DNA from: Marvinbryantia formatexigens DSM 14469
GTDB taxonomy: Bacteria > Bacillota > Clostridia > Lachnospirales > Lachnospiraceae
DNA: 64,000 nucleotides
Reading direction: 5' to 3'
NCBI RefSeq assembly: GCF_025148285.1
Contig: NZ_CP102268.1
Span: 3,999,501-4,063,500 of the forward strand
The notes under the pieces are model-generated. The model made no database searches. It was not told the DNA's origin and saw only the letters and a program-made list of their open reading frames with translations. The position numbers and the translations under genes were made by a program. This document shows positions 53,456 through 61,252 of this stretch, piece after piece. Every line of letters starts with the position of its first letter. Position 1 is the first letter of the stretch.

Positions 53456-54721
53456 ATGAAACAGAAATTATTATTTATGGGAATTGATACAAGTACCAGG
53501 GATGCTGTAGCCTATGCCAGAAGCATTGGCGTGGAAACAATTATTACGGATGCCAGACCTTTTGGGAGCAGTCCGGTGAAACAGATGGCAGACCATGTCT
53601 GGCAGATTGACGTGAAGAACCTGGATGAGCTGCAGGCGCGTTGCAAAAAGGAACAGATTACCGGGATATATGCCGGCAATCACGAATTCTGTCTGGACAT
53701 GACAAGGGAACTGACGCGGCGGCTGGAACTGCCTTTTTATGCTTCCGAAGAAGGATGGGCGTGTGCAAGGGATAAAGCAAGATTCAAGGAACACTGCATG
53801 GCAGTCGGGCTGGATGTGCCACAGCGGTATTTTGTGAAAAAACCATATACACAGGAGATGTTCGCGAAAATTTCGTATCCGGTGATTGTAAAACCGGTGG
53901 ATGCCTGCGCGCAGAGAGGTTTAACTTTGTGCGGCAGTGAGGAAGAACTGATCACAGCGTATGAAAAAGCGCTGCAGTATTCACAGAAAAAGGAGGTTAT
54001 TGTGGAAGAGTTTATAGAGGGTGAAGAAGTATCAATGGAATACTTTTTCCTGGATGGGCATCCGGTTTTTTGCCGCATAAACGACCTTTTGCCGGTTTCT
54101 GTAAATAATCGTCCCATTTTTTGTTTTATCTGGCAGCAGAGCAGGCACAAAGAAAAATATCTGCGGGATACCGCCGACAAAACAGATGCACTATTTCAAC
54201 GAATGCAGTGCTATTTAGGAGCTGCTTTCCTGCAGGCGATTTATCGTGACGGGAAGTATTACTTTCTGGAATTTGGATACCGGATAGACGGAATTGGCTC
54301 ATGGACTACAGAGAAAAGGATTGACGGCTACAGCAAAGTAGAAAGAATGGTTGATCTTGCGCTCGGCAGGCCATTCTCACCGAAACAGATTATTTTGCCG
54401 GAAAAGAACGGTGTCGGGGCGTTATATTTGCCGCTGGTCAAAGCCGGTAAAATAGATGCTATTTCCGGTCTGGAGACAGTACGGTGTATGGAGGGGGTAG
54501 ATGTTTCTCTTGAGCGTTTTCATATAGGAGATGAGATCAAAGAATCAAAGGATATGTATCAGCTTGCTTATTATCTTGGAATCTGGGCGGAGAAGGAGGC
54601 GACGCTACTCGACAGACTGAAAGAAATTCAGTCTCTGCTGAAAATATGTGACCACGACGGAAATAATCTTTTGATACCATTTGACGGAGCAACTGTTCGC
54701 GAAATACTTCGCGACATATAA
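53456..54721 (+). CDS. ATP-grasp ligase of the polysaccharide locus
   Basis: An ATP-grasp enzyme of 421 residues. The N-terminal domain (QKLLFMGIDTSTRDAV, ITGIYAGNHEFCLD) resembles the preATP-grasp fold; VIVKPVDACAQRGLTLC and EVIVEEFIEGEEVSMEYF hold the nucleotide-binding segments, and YFLEFGYRIDG supplies a metal-binding acidic residue. Such enzymes join a carboxylate to an amine. With DegT and WbqC upstream, it may link an amino acid to an amino sugar. The ATG is chosen from GAGAGG about 11 bases ahead. Confidence 0.85.
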   Translation: MKQKLLFMGIDTSTRDAVAYARSIGVETIITDARPFGSSPVKQMADHVWQIDVKNLDELQARCKKEQITGIYAGNHEFCLDMTRELTRRLELPFYASEEGWACARDKARFKEHCMAVGLDVPQRYFVKKPYTQEMFAKISYPVIVKPVDACAQRGLTLCGSEEELITAYEKALQYSQKKEVIVEEFIEGEEVSMEYFFLDGHPVFCRINDLLPVSVNNRPIFCFIWQQSRHKEKYLRDTADKTDALFQRMQCYLGAAFLQAIYRDGKYYFLEFGYRIDGIGSWTTEKRIDGYSKVERMVDLALGRPFSPKQIILPEKNGVGALYLPLVKAGKIDAISGLETVRCMEGVDVSLERFHIGDEIKESKDMYQLAYYLGIWAEKEATLLDRLKEIQSLLKICDHDGNNLLIPFDGATVREILRDI

Positions 54722-54736
54722 AAAGCAGAAAATAGA

Positions 54737-56188
54737 ATGAAAAAGAAAAGTTTTTTAAAAAGAATAACAGCACTGGCGACCGGATTTCTGGTAATCGGAA
54801 TTGCCATACCGTACTTTACAGAGACAGCGGATGTGCTGGTTGATTTTTCAGAGGGAAAAGGGGAGATCCGTGCGGTCAATGGCATAAATAACGGACCGAA
54901 ATCCGGGTATCAGGGAGACGGGCAGTGGTCTCTGGATGCAACAGAAATTTACCGTGAGCTTGAAATACCTTTTGTGCGTACGCATGATTCAGAGTATCCT
55001 TACGGCAGTGACCGATTTATAGATATTCACTGTATATTTCCGGACTTTTCAAAAGATCCGGAAGATCCGGATGCGTACAATTTTGAAGGAACAGACGAGT
55101 ATCTTGTTGCGATTGCAGATGCGGGAGCAGAGGTGTTTTTGCGCCTTGGAGAATCTATTGCACCGATCGGGGATGAGATAGACGAGGTATGGCGGGAACG
55201 TGATAAGAACCAGTATATTCATCCGCCGGAGGATTATGAGAAATGGGCCGCTGTCTGTGAACACATTATACGTCACTATAATGAGGGGTGGAATGACGGA
55301 TTTCATATGGATATTACTTATTGGGAAATCTGGAACGAGCCGGATACCGGCAGGATGTGGACGGGAAGTCCGGAAGAGTTTTACGAGTTGTATAAAGTGA
55401 CGGCACGTTATTTAAAGGAAAGGTATCCGGACATTAAAATCGGCGGCTGCGGTTTTTCTTCCGTTTCAGAAGAGGCGGTTGAAGAGTTCCTTTTGGCGAT
55501 TACAGCGGATGGAACAGAAACCCCTCTTGATTTTTTTAGCTGGCATACCTATTCGGATTCTCCCGGTTCCATTGCAGGGAAAGCGGATCTTGTGCGAAGC
55601 ACGTTGGACGCAAATGGGTATGAAGATACGCTTAGTGTGATCAGTGAATGGAATTATACTGCAGGATGGAATGAAGCGGACTACACAGAAACGTGGGAAG
55701 TAATCCGTTCTCAGAAGGGCGCGTCATTTATTGCTGCGAGTATGATTACAATGCAGGAGCACGATGTGGATATGGCAATGTATTATGACGGACAATTCGT
55801 TTCTGATCAAATTGCCTGGTGCGGTCTTTATCTTTCGGAGGAAGAATTACTGCCGGGGTATTATGCCTTTGCAAATTTCCGGCAGTTGACAGAAAAGAGC
55901 CGGCAGGTAACTGTCACTGGCAGTCAGACGGAAAAAGCGAATTTGGATGGACTGTATGTATGTGCAGCAGCAGGGGGTACTAATGGCATCCTGCTTACAA
56001 ACTATAATCCGGATACAGAAGCGGCTCTGTCATTCAGCCTGAAGTTTACCGGATGGAAACACCGGGCAGTAATTACCAGATACAGCGCCGGGAACCCGGA
56101 AGGAGAAGGAAGCACATGCTTTTTGTGGATGAACCGTCTGGAAATTGAGCTTGAACCTTATGAAATTATGTATATTGAACTGAAATAA
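54737..56188 (+). CDS. GH39-type glycosidase with N-terminal membrane anchor
   Basis: A 483-residue clan-A glycoside hydrolase resembling GH39. A signal or anchor segment lies at 10-28 (ITALATGFLVIGIAIPYF), then a TIM barrel with the acid/base Glu201 in WEIWNEPD and the nucleophile Glu304 in SVISEWNYT, and a C-terminal beta domain. Both catalytic residues are intact. It is the last gene of the polysaccharide operon, like PslG of the Pseudomonas psl locus, so it may trim or release the polymer. A hairpin follows its end. Confidence 0.85.
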   Translation: MKKKSFLKRITALATGFLVIGIAIPYFTETADVLVDFSEGKGEIRAVNGINNGPKSGYQGDGQWSLDATEIYRELEIPFVRTHDSEYPYGSDRFIDIHCIFPDFSKDPEDPDAYNFEGTDEYLVAIADAGAEVFLRLGESIAPIGDEIDEVWRERDKNQYIHPPEDYEKWAAVCEHIIRHYNEGWNDGFHMDITYWEIWNEPDTGRMWTGSPEEFYELYKVTARYLKERYPDIKIGGCGFSSVSEEAVEEFLLAITADGTETPLDFFSWHTYSDSPGSIAGKADLVRSTLDANGYEDTLSVISEWNYTAGWNEADYTETWEVIRSQKGASFIAASMITMQEHDVDMAMYYDGQFVSDQIAWCGLYLSEEELLPGYYAFANFRQLTEKSRQVTVTGSQTEKANLDGLYVCAAAGGTNGILLTNYNPDTEAALSFSLKFTGWKHRAVITRYSAGNPEGEGSTCFLWMNRLEIELEPYEIMYIELK

Positions 56189-56230
56189 ACAGATGTTGCA
56201 TTTCTATTGTTATTTATCTTAGTTAATTTC

Positions 56231-56264
56231 ATATCATGGGACAAACACATTTGTCTCATGATAT
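56231..56264 (+). terminator. Hairpin at the end of the polysaccharide operon
   Basis: A 15-bp near-perfect stem ATATCATGGGACAAA/TTTGTCTCATGATAT with a short loop, about 45 bp after the GH39 stop. The T-run after it is weak and comes 12 bases later, so termination may be partial. Confidence 0.65.
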
Positions 56265-56328
56265 CTCTGCGATTTTTGCGTAATATACTTCTGAACCCCG
56301 AAAAACGTTCTCAGTGGACCACTTCTTT

Positions 56329-57048
56329 TCACAGCAGCGGCAGAATTACAAGATGATAAATCACAGGTCCAAGAATAGCCGGCAGCATATTTGCCAGTCG
56401 GATGCCCTTGTTCCAGAGCAGATTGATGCCCACGCCGGTAATCAGCACCGAGCCCATCATGGATAAATCACCGATGAGCGCATCCGACAGAAACGGCTGG
56501 ATGACGTGTGCAAGCAGTGTAATGCTTCCCTGGTAAATGCCGAGGGGGATGGCGGCGAACGCCGCGCCAATACCCATTGTGGAGGCAAAAATCAGTGTAA
56601 TCACGCAGTCGAGCGCTGCTTTTGCGGTGAGCATGGAAAAATCGCCTGTCAGACCGTCCTGCAGCGGACCGATGATTGCCATAGCGCCGATACAGATTAC
56701 CAGCATATTTGCCATGAAGCTTTCCACAAAACGCGCATCCTTAGAGGCGCCGACCGCTTTTTTGATGCGCTCGCCAAGAACCGTGAGGCGCTCCTCAATC
56801 CGCAGCAGCTCCCCGATCAGGGTGCCAGGCACCAACGAAAAAATAATCAGCATCGTTCCGGTGACTGAAAAAGCGCCGTTTTCGTACACCAGCATTTCCA
56901 AAAGAACGCCGCTGATACCGATAAACAGCGTACAGAGTCCGAGTGCGTGCATCAGAGATGTTTCGTATTTTTTTATTGCCCCGGCATTGATAAATCTGCC
57001 GAGGACGCCGCCAAGTATGACGGCGGCTACATTAATCAGTGTGCCCAT
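56329..57048 (-). CDS. DUF554-family membrane protein
   Basis: A 239-residue membrane protein of the DUF554 family (YdfK/YqgA-like), with six to seven hydrophobic segments; MGTLINVAAVILGGVLGRFI and VIGPLQDGLTGD are family features. Function is unproven. It is transcribed toward the polysaccharide operon and converges on it. GC content is like the core genome, not like the polysaccharide genes. Its promoter region shares a 50-bp repeat with that of tmcAL. Confidence 0.9.
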   Translation of the reverse strand: MGTLINVAAVILGGVLGRFINAGAIKKYETSLMHALGLCTLFIGISGVLLEMLVYENGAFSVTGTMLIIFSLVPGTLIGELLRIEERLTVLGERIKKAVGASKDARFVESFMANMLVICIGAMAIIGPLQDGLTGDFSMLTAKAALDCVITLIFASTMGIGAAFAAIPLGIYQGSITLLAHVIQPFLSDALIGDLSMMGSVLITGVGINLLWNKGIRLANMLPAILGPVIYHLVILPLL

Positions 57049-57070
57049 ACATTTCTTTTCCTGTTCGTAT

Positions 57071-57120
57071 TTTCTGTTTCGAATTATACATCAGCAGACC
57101 GCTGATGTAAAGAAGCATTT
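57071..57120. repeat. Boundary repeat, copy 2
   Basis: Matches 35121-35170 at 40 of 50 ungapped positions. It lies between the DUF554 gene and recombinase B, as copy 1 lies between tmcAL and recombinase A. Confidence 0.75.
57083..57111 (-). promoter_or_regulatory. DUF554 gene promoter
   Basis: On the - strand: TTTACA, 17-nt spacer, TATAAT. The boxes are identical to those of the tmcAL promoter. Confidence 0.8.
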
Positions 57121-57222
57121 ACTGTGTAAACCGCGTGTGAGCAAATGCTATTCGCGTATAATGGTTGGTATACAGTACTAGAAAACAGGGAAATACTAAA
57201 GATGAAAAGAAAGGAAAATGAA

Positions 57223-58065
57223 ATGGAACATGTTATAACAGAAGAAAGACTGAGGATGTTTGAGCAATCGATGCGCAGGGATGAGAAAAGCGATGCCACT
57301 GTCCGGAAGTACCTGCATGACCTTCTGGCTTTCCGGGAGTATACGGGCGGAGGATGTCCGGTTACCAAGGAGGTTGTAATTGCGTACAAACAGTACCTGA
57401 TGGGGCGGTACGCCGTGGCAAGCGTAAATTCCATGCTGGCGGCATTAAATTGTTTTTTCAAAGAGTACGGATGGTATGACTGCGTGGTGAAATCCCTGAA
57501 GGTGCAAAGAAAATCCTTCCGGCGAAGTGACAGAGAGCTTACCAGAGAGGAATACTACCGGCTGATAAGCACCGCCTGGGAAAAGGGAAATGTCCGGTTG
57601 TCACTGATTATGCAGACCATCTGCTCCACCGGGATACGTGTGAGCGAGCTGGAGTTTATTACAGTGGAGGCGCTGCGCAGTCGCAGAGCAACGGTTTCCC
57701 TGAAGGGAAAAACAAGAGTTGTACTGCTTCCGGCGGAATTATGCCGTATACTCCGGAAATACGTGAAAGAGCACAATATCTCAGAAGGCTGCATTTTTGT
57801 GAGCAGGAGCGGGAAGCCGCTGGACCGCAGCAACATATTTCACGATATGAAAGCGCTGTGCGAGACTGCCGGGGTAAATCCGGAAAAAGTATTCCCGCAC
57901 AACCTGCGCCATCTGTTTGCTATCACTTATTATGATGTGGAAAAAGATATTTCACATCTGGCGGATATTCTCGGACACGCAAGCATTGATACGACCCGCA
58001 TTTATACAATGGTAAACGGTGAAGAACAGGCAAAGCAGATTGACAATCTGAAGCTTGTGATATGA
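57223..58065 (+). CDS. Tyrosine recombinase B
   Basis: A second 280-residue tyrosine recombinase, the same length as recombinase A and with about three quarters of residues alike. Catalytic residues are complete at the same positions: Arg139 (STGIRVSELE), Lys in LKGKTR, His226/Arg229 (PHNLRH), His252 (LGHASID) and Tyr261 (TRIYT). AAAGGA stands eight bases before the chosen ATG; upstream in-frame ATGs are less well placed. A TATAAT -10 box lies at 57157-57162. It is GC-richer than recombinase A. The site after its stop resembles the repeat arm after recombinase A. Confidence 0.92.
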   Translation: MEHVITEERLRMFEQSMRRDEKSDATVRKYLHDLLAFREYTGGGCPVTKEVVIAYKQYLMGRYAVASVNSMLAALNCFFKEYGWYDCVVKSLKVQRKSFRRSDRELTREEYYRLISTAWEKGNVRLSLIMQTICSTGIRVSELEFITVEALRSRRATVSLKGKTRVVLLPAELCRILRKYVKEHNISEGCIFVSRSGKPLDRSNIFHDMKALCETAGVNPEKVFPHNLRHLFAITYYDVEKDISHLADILGHASIDTTRIYTMVNGEEQAKQIDNLKLVI

Positions 58066-58071
58066 AAAAAG

Positions 58072-58096
58072 AACCATATAGTGCGTATGTTTTCTG
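58072..58096 (+). repeat. Left arm of an imperfect inverted repeat after recombinase B
   Basis: Contains AACCATATAGTGCG and TATGTTTTCTG. It resembles the 36174 arm (AACCACATAATACG) with several changes and pairs imperfectly with 58168-58197. Confidence 0.5.
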
Positions 58097-58126
58097 AATT
58101 TCAGAGCCCGGAAGCCGGATGATTGC

Positions 58127-58155
58127 TTGAAATAAAAAGGCGCTTATAGTATGAT
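58127..58155 (+). promoter_or_regulatory. Promoter of the AAA-ATPase/nuclease gene
   Basis: TTGAAA, 17-nt spacer, TATGAT, reading toward the gene at 58219. It lies between two imperfect inverted sites, in the position matching the invertible promoter at 36203-36347, but here in the orientation that would express the downstream gene. Confidence 0.7.
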
Positions 58156-58167
58156 AATAATACATAG

Positions 58168-58197
58168 CAGAAAATTGTACGGTGTATTATATGTGTT
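58168..58197 (-). repeat. Right arm of an imperfect inverted repeat before the AAA-ATPase gene
   Basis: Its reverse complement reads AACACATATAATAC and later CAATTTTCTG. The first part is close to the AACCACATAATAC half of the polysaccharide switch site, and it pairs imperfectly with 58072-58096. Confidence 0.5.
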
Positions 58198-58218
58198 ATC
58201 AGAGAGGTGTGTTTTCGT

Positions 58219-59916
58219 ATGCTGAAAAAACTGCCGGTTGGAGTTGACGGGTTTAAAAAAATTATCACAGAGGATTTTTATTACGTAGATAAAACAATGT
58301 TCATAGAGGAGCTTCTGCAGAACTGGGGCGAAGTCAATCTTTTTACCCGCCCGCGCCGGTTCGGGAAAACGCTTATCATGGATATGCTGAAAAACTTTTT
58401 TGAGATAGGCAGTGACAGAAATTTATTCGATGGTCTGAAAATTTCGCAAAAAAAAGAGTTATGCGAAATGCATTTGGGACAGTATCCGGTAATATCGCTG
58501 ACGCTGAAAGATGTAAGCGGAGAGGATTTTTCTTCTGCGCGAAATGCACTTTGCAATAAAATCGGAAAAGAAGCACTGCGATTCCGCTTCCTTGCTGACA
58601 GTACAAAGCTGTCAGAAGAGGAACGTGCCATGTATATGCAGCTTATCCGGGTTGGAAATGACAATGGCGCTATTTTTACGGTGCCGGATGCCGTTCTTGT
58701 AGAAAGCCTTGGGACGCTTACGCAGCTTCTTGCAAGGCATTATGAGAAAAAGGTGATTGTTCTGATTGATGAATACGATGTGCCGCTGGATAAGGCATAT
58801 CAGAACGGATATTATGATGAGATGATACCTTTTATCCGCAGTCTGTTTGGAAATGTGTTGAAAACGAATGATAATCTGCAGTTCGCCGTTCTGACTGGGT
58901 GTATGCGAATTTCACGGGAAAGTATTTTTACAGGATTGAATAATTTGAAAGTATATACCGTCATGGATACCAGATTTGACGAATATTTTGGCTTCACCGA
59001 CGCAGATGTGGATACGATGCTTGCATTTTACGAATTGACGGCTTATAAAAATGTAATGCAGGAGTGGTATGATGGGTATCTTTTTGGAAAGGCTGGCCTG
59101 TATTGTCCGTGGGACATTATTAATTATTGTGATAAATTACTTGCGGACAGAGATTCGGGACCGGAAAACTATTGGGCGAATACGAGTGGGAATGATCTGA
59201 TACGCCGTTTTATTGAAAAAGCAAATCAGACGACGAGAGATGAGATTGAGCAGTTGATTTCCGGCAGACTGATTCAGAAAGAAATCAGACAGGAGCTGAC
59301 ATATCGGGATTTTGACAGCACTATCGAAAATCTATGGAGCATATTGCTGACGACCGGATACCTAACGGTCAGAGAACGTATTTCTGCCAGAGAATATAAA
59401 CTGGCGATACCAAATGCAGAGATAAGAGACTTATTTGTTACGCAGGTGAAAGAGTGGTTCCGGGACATATCGCGGGCGGATACGGCGAGAATCAACCGTT
59501 TCTGCGAGGCGTTCCCGGCAGGGGATGTTTTGCGGATACAGGAAATGCTGCACGATTATCTGTGGGATTCCATCAGCGTGCGGGACACAGCTGTGAGGAG
59601 AAACATGAAAGAAAACTTTTATCACGGCATGGTGCTCGGTCTGCTTCAGAGCCGGGAAAACTGGCTGGTAATATCCAATGCGGAGCTGGGGGAAGGCTAT
59701 AGCGATATTGCCATCTGCACGCCGGAAAAGACAGGTATCGTAATAGAACTGAAATATGCGGACGATGGCAATCTGGAAAAAAGCTGCGCGGAAGCGTTGG
59801 ATCAGATTGAAGAGCGGAAATATGCGGATGGTCTCAAAAGAAAAGGGATGAAAAAGATTCTGAAATACGGCATGGCATTCTGCGAAAAGGAGTGTATGGT
59901 GGCGATGACGGAATAG
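58219..59916 (+). CDS. AAA-ATPase-like protein with PD-(D/E)XK nuclease-type C-terminus
   Basis: A 565-residue protein of the AAA-ATPase_like/DUF1703 type seen in many copies in Clostridia and Bacteroidetes. The start (LPVGVDGFKKIITEDFYYVDKT) is characteristic. A P-loop-like TRPRRFGKTLIMDML and Walker B VIVLIDEYDVPL lie in the ATPase half; the C-terminus has DIAICTPEKTGIVIELKY, the D...ExK core of PD-(D/E)XK nucleases. Biological role is unknown; defence or mobile-element functions have been suggested for such genes. AGAGAGG precedes the ATG. An in-frame GTG 12 bases upstream is an alternative. Confidence 0.88.
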   Translation: MLKKLPVGVDGFKKIITEDFYYVDKTMFIEELLQNWGEVNLFTRPRRFGKTLIMDMLKNFFEIGSDRNLFDGLKISQKKELCEMHLGQYPVISLTLKDVSGEDFSSARNALCNKIGKEALRFRFLADSTKLSEEERAMYMQLIRVGNDNGAIFTVPDAVLVESLGTLTQLLARHYEKKVIVLIDEYDVPLDKAYQNGYYDEMIPFIRSLFGNVLKTNDNLQFAVLTGCMRISRESIFTGLNNLKVYTVMDTRFDEYFGFTDADVDTMLAFYELTAYKNVMQEWYDGYLFGKAGLYCPWDIINYCDKLLADRDSGPENYWANTSGNDLIRRFIEKANQTTRDEIEQLISGRLIQKEIRQELTYRDFDSTIENLWSILLTTGYLTVRERISAREYKLAIPNAEIRDLFVTQVKEWFRDISRADTARINRFCEAFPAGDVLRIQEMLHDYLWDSISVRDTAVRRNMKENFYHGMVLGLLQSRENWLVISNAELGEGYSDIAICTPEKTGIVIELKYADDGNLEKSCAEALDQIEERKYADGLKRKGMKKILKYGMAFCEKECMVAMTE

Positions 59917-59959
59917 TTTTTTCGAAGCTTGCGCTGTCTGCTTCACTGTGGTAAGATTG

Positions 59960-59997
59960 GAGCCGGACAGGAGGAAATGACTGTCAGTGTCCGGCTC
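59960..59997 (+). promoter_or_regulatory. Hairpin holding a leader-peptide start
   Basis: A ten-pair stem GAGCCGGACA/TGTCCGGCTC. Its loop holds AGGAGG-like bases and the ATG of a 17-codon frame. There is no T-run, so it is not a standard terminator. Confidence 0.55.
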
Positions 59998-60030
59998 ATA
60001 GCTGCCGGAATATTATACAAGGGAGAATGA
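59977..60030 (+). CDS. Possible 17-residue leader peptide ahead of the alcohol dehydrogenase
   Basis: A short frame (MTVSVRLIAAGILYKGE) with a near-ideal CAGGAGG binding site five bases upstream. It ends four bases before the alcohol dehydrogenase ATG, and the binding site of the dehydrogenase (AAGGGAGAA) is inside it. That spacing suits translational coupling or a leader-peptide control. It could also be chance; no conservation data are available here. Confidence 0.4.
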   Translation: MTVSVRLIAAGILYKGE

Positions 60031-60034
60031 AAAA

Positions 60035-61252
60035 ATGAATATTTGTGTGAGAGGCGGCTGCCGCATTTTTCAGAAGGTTATGAAATACGGCATGTACTTA
60101 ATGCCGTGGCGGACGCCGGAGGTAATTGAGGGAGAGGACGGACTGATACGGCTGGCGGAGAAGCTGAAAGAGGAGGCGTATCATTGCGTGCTGGTGGTGA
60201 CGGACAAAAATCTGGCGGAGATCGGGCTGCATCTGGAGCTGACGGACGTGCTGGAGATGTATGAGGTGCCGTATGTGCTGTATGCGGATACGATTCCGAA
60301 TCCGACGATTTCCAATATAGAGGAGGCGCTTGCTCTTTATAAGGAGGCGCAGTGTGAGGCAATCGTGGCGATTGGCGGCGGCTCGGCGATGGACTGCGGC
60401 AAGGTGGTGGGCGCGCGTGCGGCAAAGCCGCATCAGCCGGTCCGGAAAATGAAGGGCATTTTAAAAATACATAAAAAGACGCCGCCGTTTTACGCCATCC
60501 CGACAACGGCAGGTACCGGCAGTGAGACGACGCTTGCCGCTGTCATCACGGACGAGAAAACAAGGCATAAGTATCCGATCAATGACTTCCCGCTGATTCC
60601 GGATTACGCGGTGCTCGATGCGGAGCTGACGCGCAGGCTGCCGCGGCAGATTACGGCGACGACCGGCATGGATGTGCTGACGCACGCTGTGGAGGCGTAT
60701 ATCGGAAACAGCAACACAAAGAAAACAACGGAACAGGCAAAGTGCGCGGTGCGGCTGGTGTTTGATTATCTTTACCGTGCGTATAAGGATGGCGACGACA
60801 TGGAGGCGCGCGGCTTTATGCAGGAGGCGTCCTTCCAGGCGGGCGCGGCGTTTACGAGGGCATATGTGGGGAATGTCCATGCGATGGCGCACGCGCTCGG
60901 CGGCGCCTACCGAGTTCCGCACGGACTGGCAAATGCGGTGATCCTGCCGTATGTTCTGGATTATTATGGAAAAGCTGTCTATAAGAAGCTTTCTGAGCTT
61001 GCAGATGTGGCGGGAATTGCCCTGGAGGAAAACAGTGAGGAAGAAAACGCGAAGCTTTTCATTGCAAAAATACGTGAGCTGAACCGCAAAATGAATATTC
61101 CGGAGAAAATCAGCGGCATTCGCGAAAAGGATATTCCGGTGCTCGCCGTCTGGGCGTCGCAGGAGGCGAACCCGCTGTATCCGGTGCCGGTGATTTTTGG
61201 ACGAAAGGATTTCCGCACGCTTTATCGCCAGATTATGGAGGAAAAGAAATGA
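60035..61252 (+). CDS. Iron-containing alcohol dehydrogenase
   Basis: A group III (Fe-ADH) oxidoreductase of 405 residues interconverting an alcohol and aldehyde with NAD(P). The nucleotide site is AIGGGSAMDCGKVVGAR; the PTTAGTGSETT motif is present; metal ligands lie in GMDVLTHAVEAYIG (Asp, His), HAMAHALGGAY and VPHGLANAV. The N-terminus is about 20 residues longer than the shortest members. The aldehyde dehydrogenase gene overlaps its end by four bases, so the pair handles one alcohol-aldehyde-acid route. Substrate unknown. Confidence 0.92.
   Translation: MNICVRGGCRIFQKVMKYGMYLMPWRTPEVIEGEDGLIRLAEKLKEEAYHCVLVVTDKNLAEIGLHLELTDVLEMYEVPYVLYADTIPNPTISNIEEALALYKEAQCEAIVAIGGGSAMDCGKVVGARAAKPHQPVRKMKGILKIHKKTPPFYAIPTTAGTGSETTLAAVITDEKTRHKYPINDFPLIPDYAVLDAELTRRLPRQITATTGMDVLTHAVEAYIGNSNTKKTTEQAKCAVRLVFDYLYRAYKDGDDMEARGFMQEASFQAGAAFTRAYVGNVHAMAHALGGAYRVPHGLANAVILPYVLDYYGKAVYKKLSELADVAGIALEENSEEENAKLFIAKIRELNRKMNIPEKISGIREKDIPVLAVWASQEANPLYPVPVIFGRKDFRTLYRQIMEEKK

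Noticed and set aside
53737-54180. 147-residue frame opposite the ATP-grasp gene
   Set aside because: It is Ser-rich, lacks a start signal and overlaps a well-supported gene.
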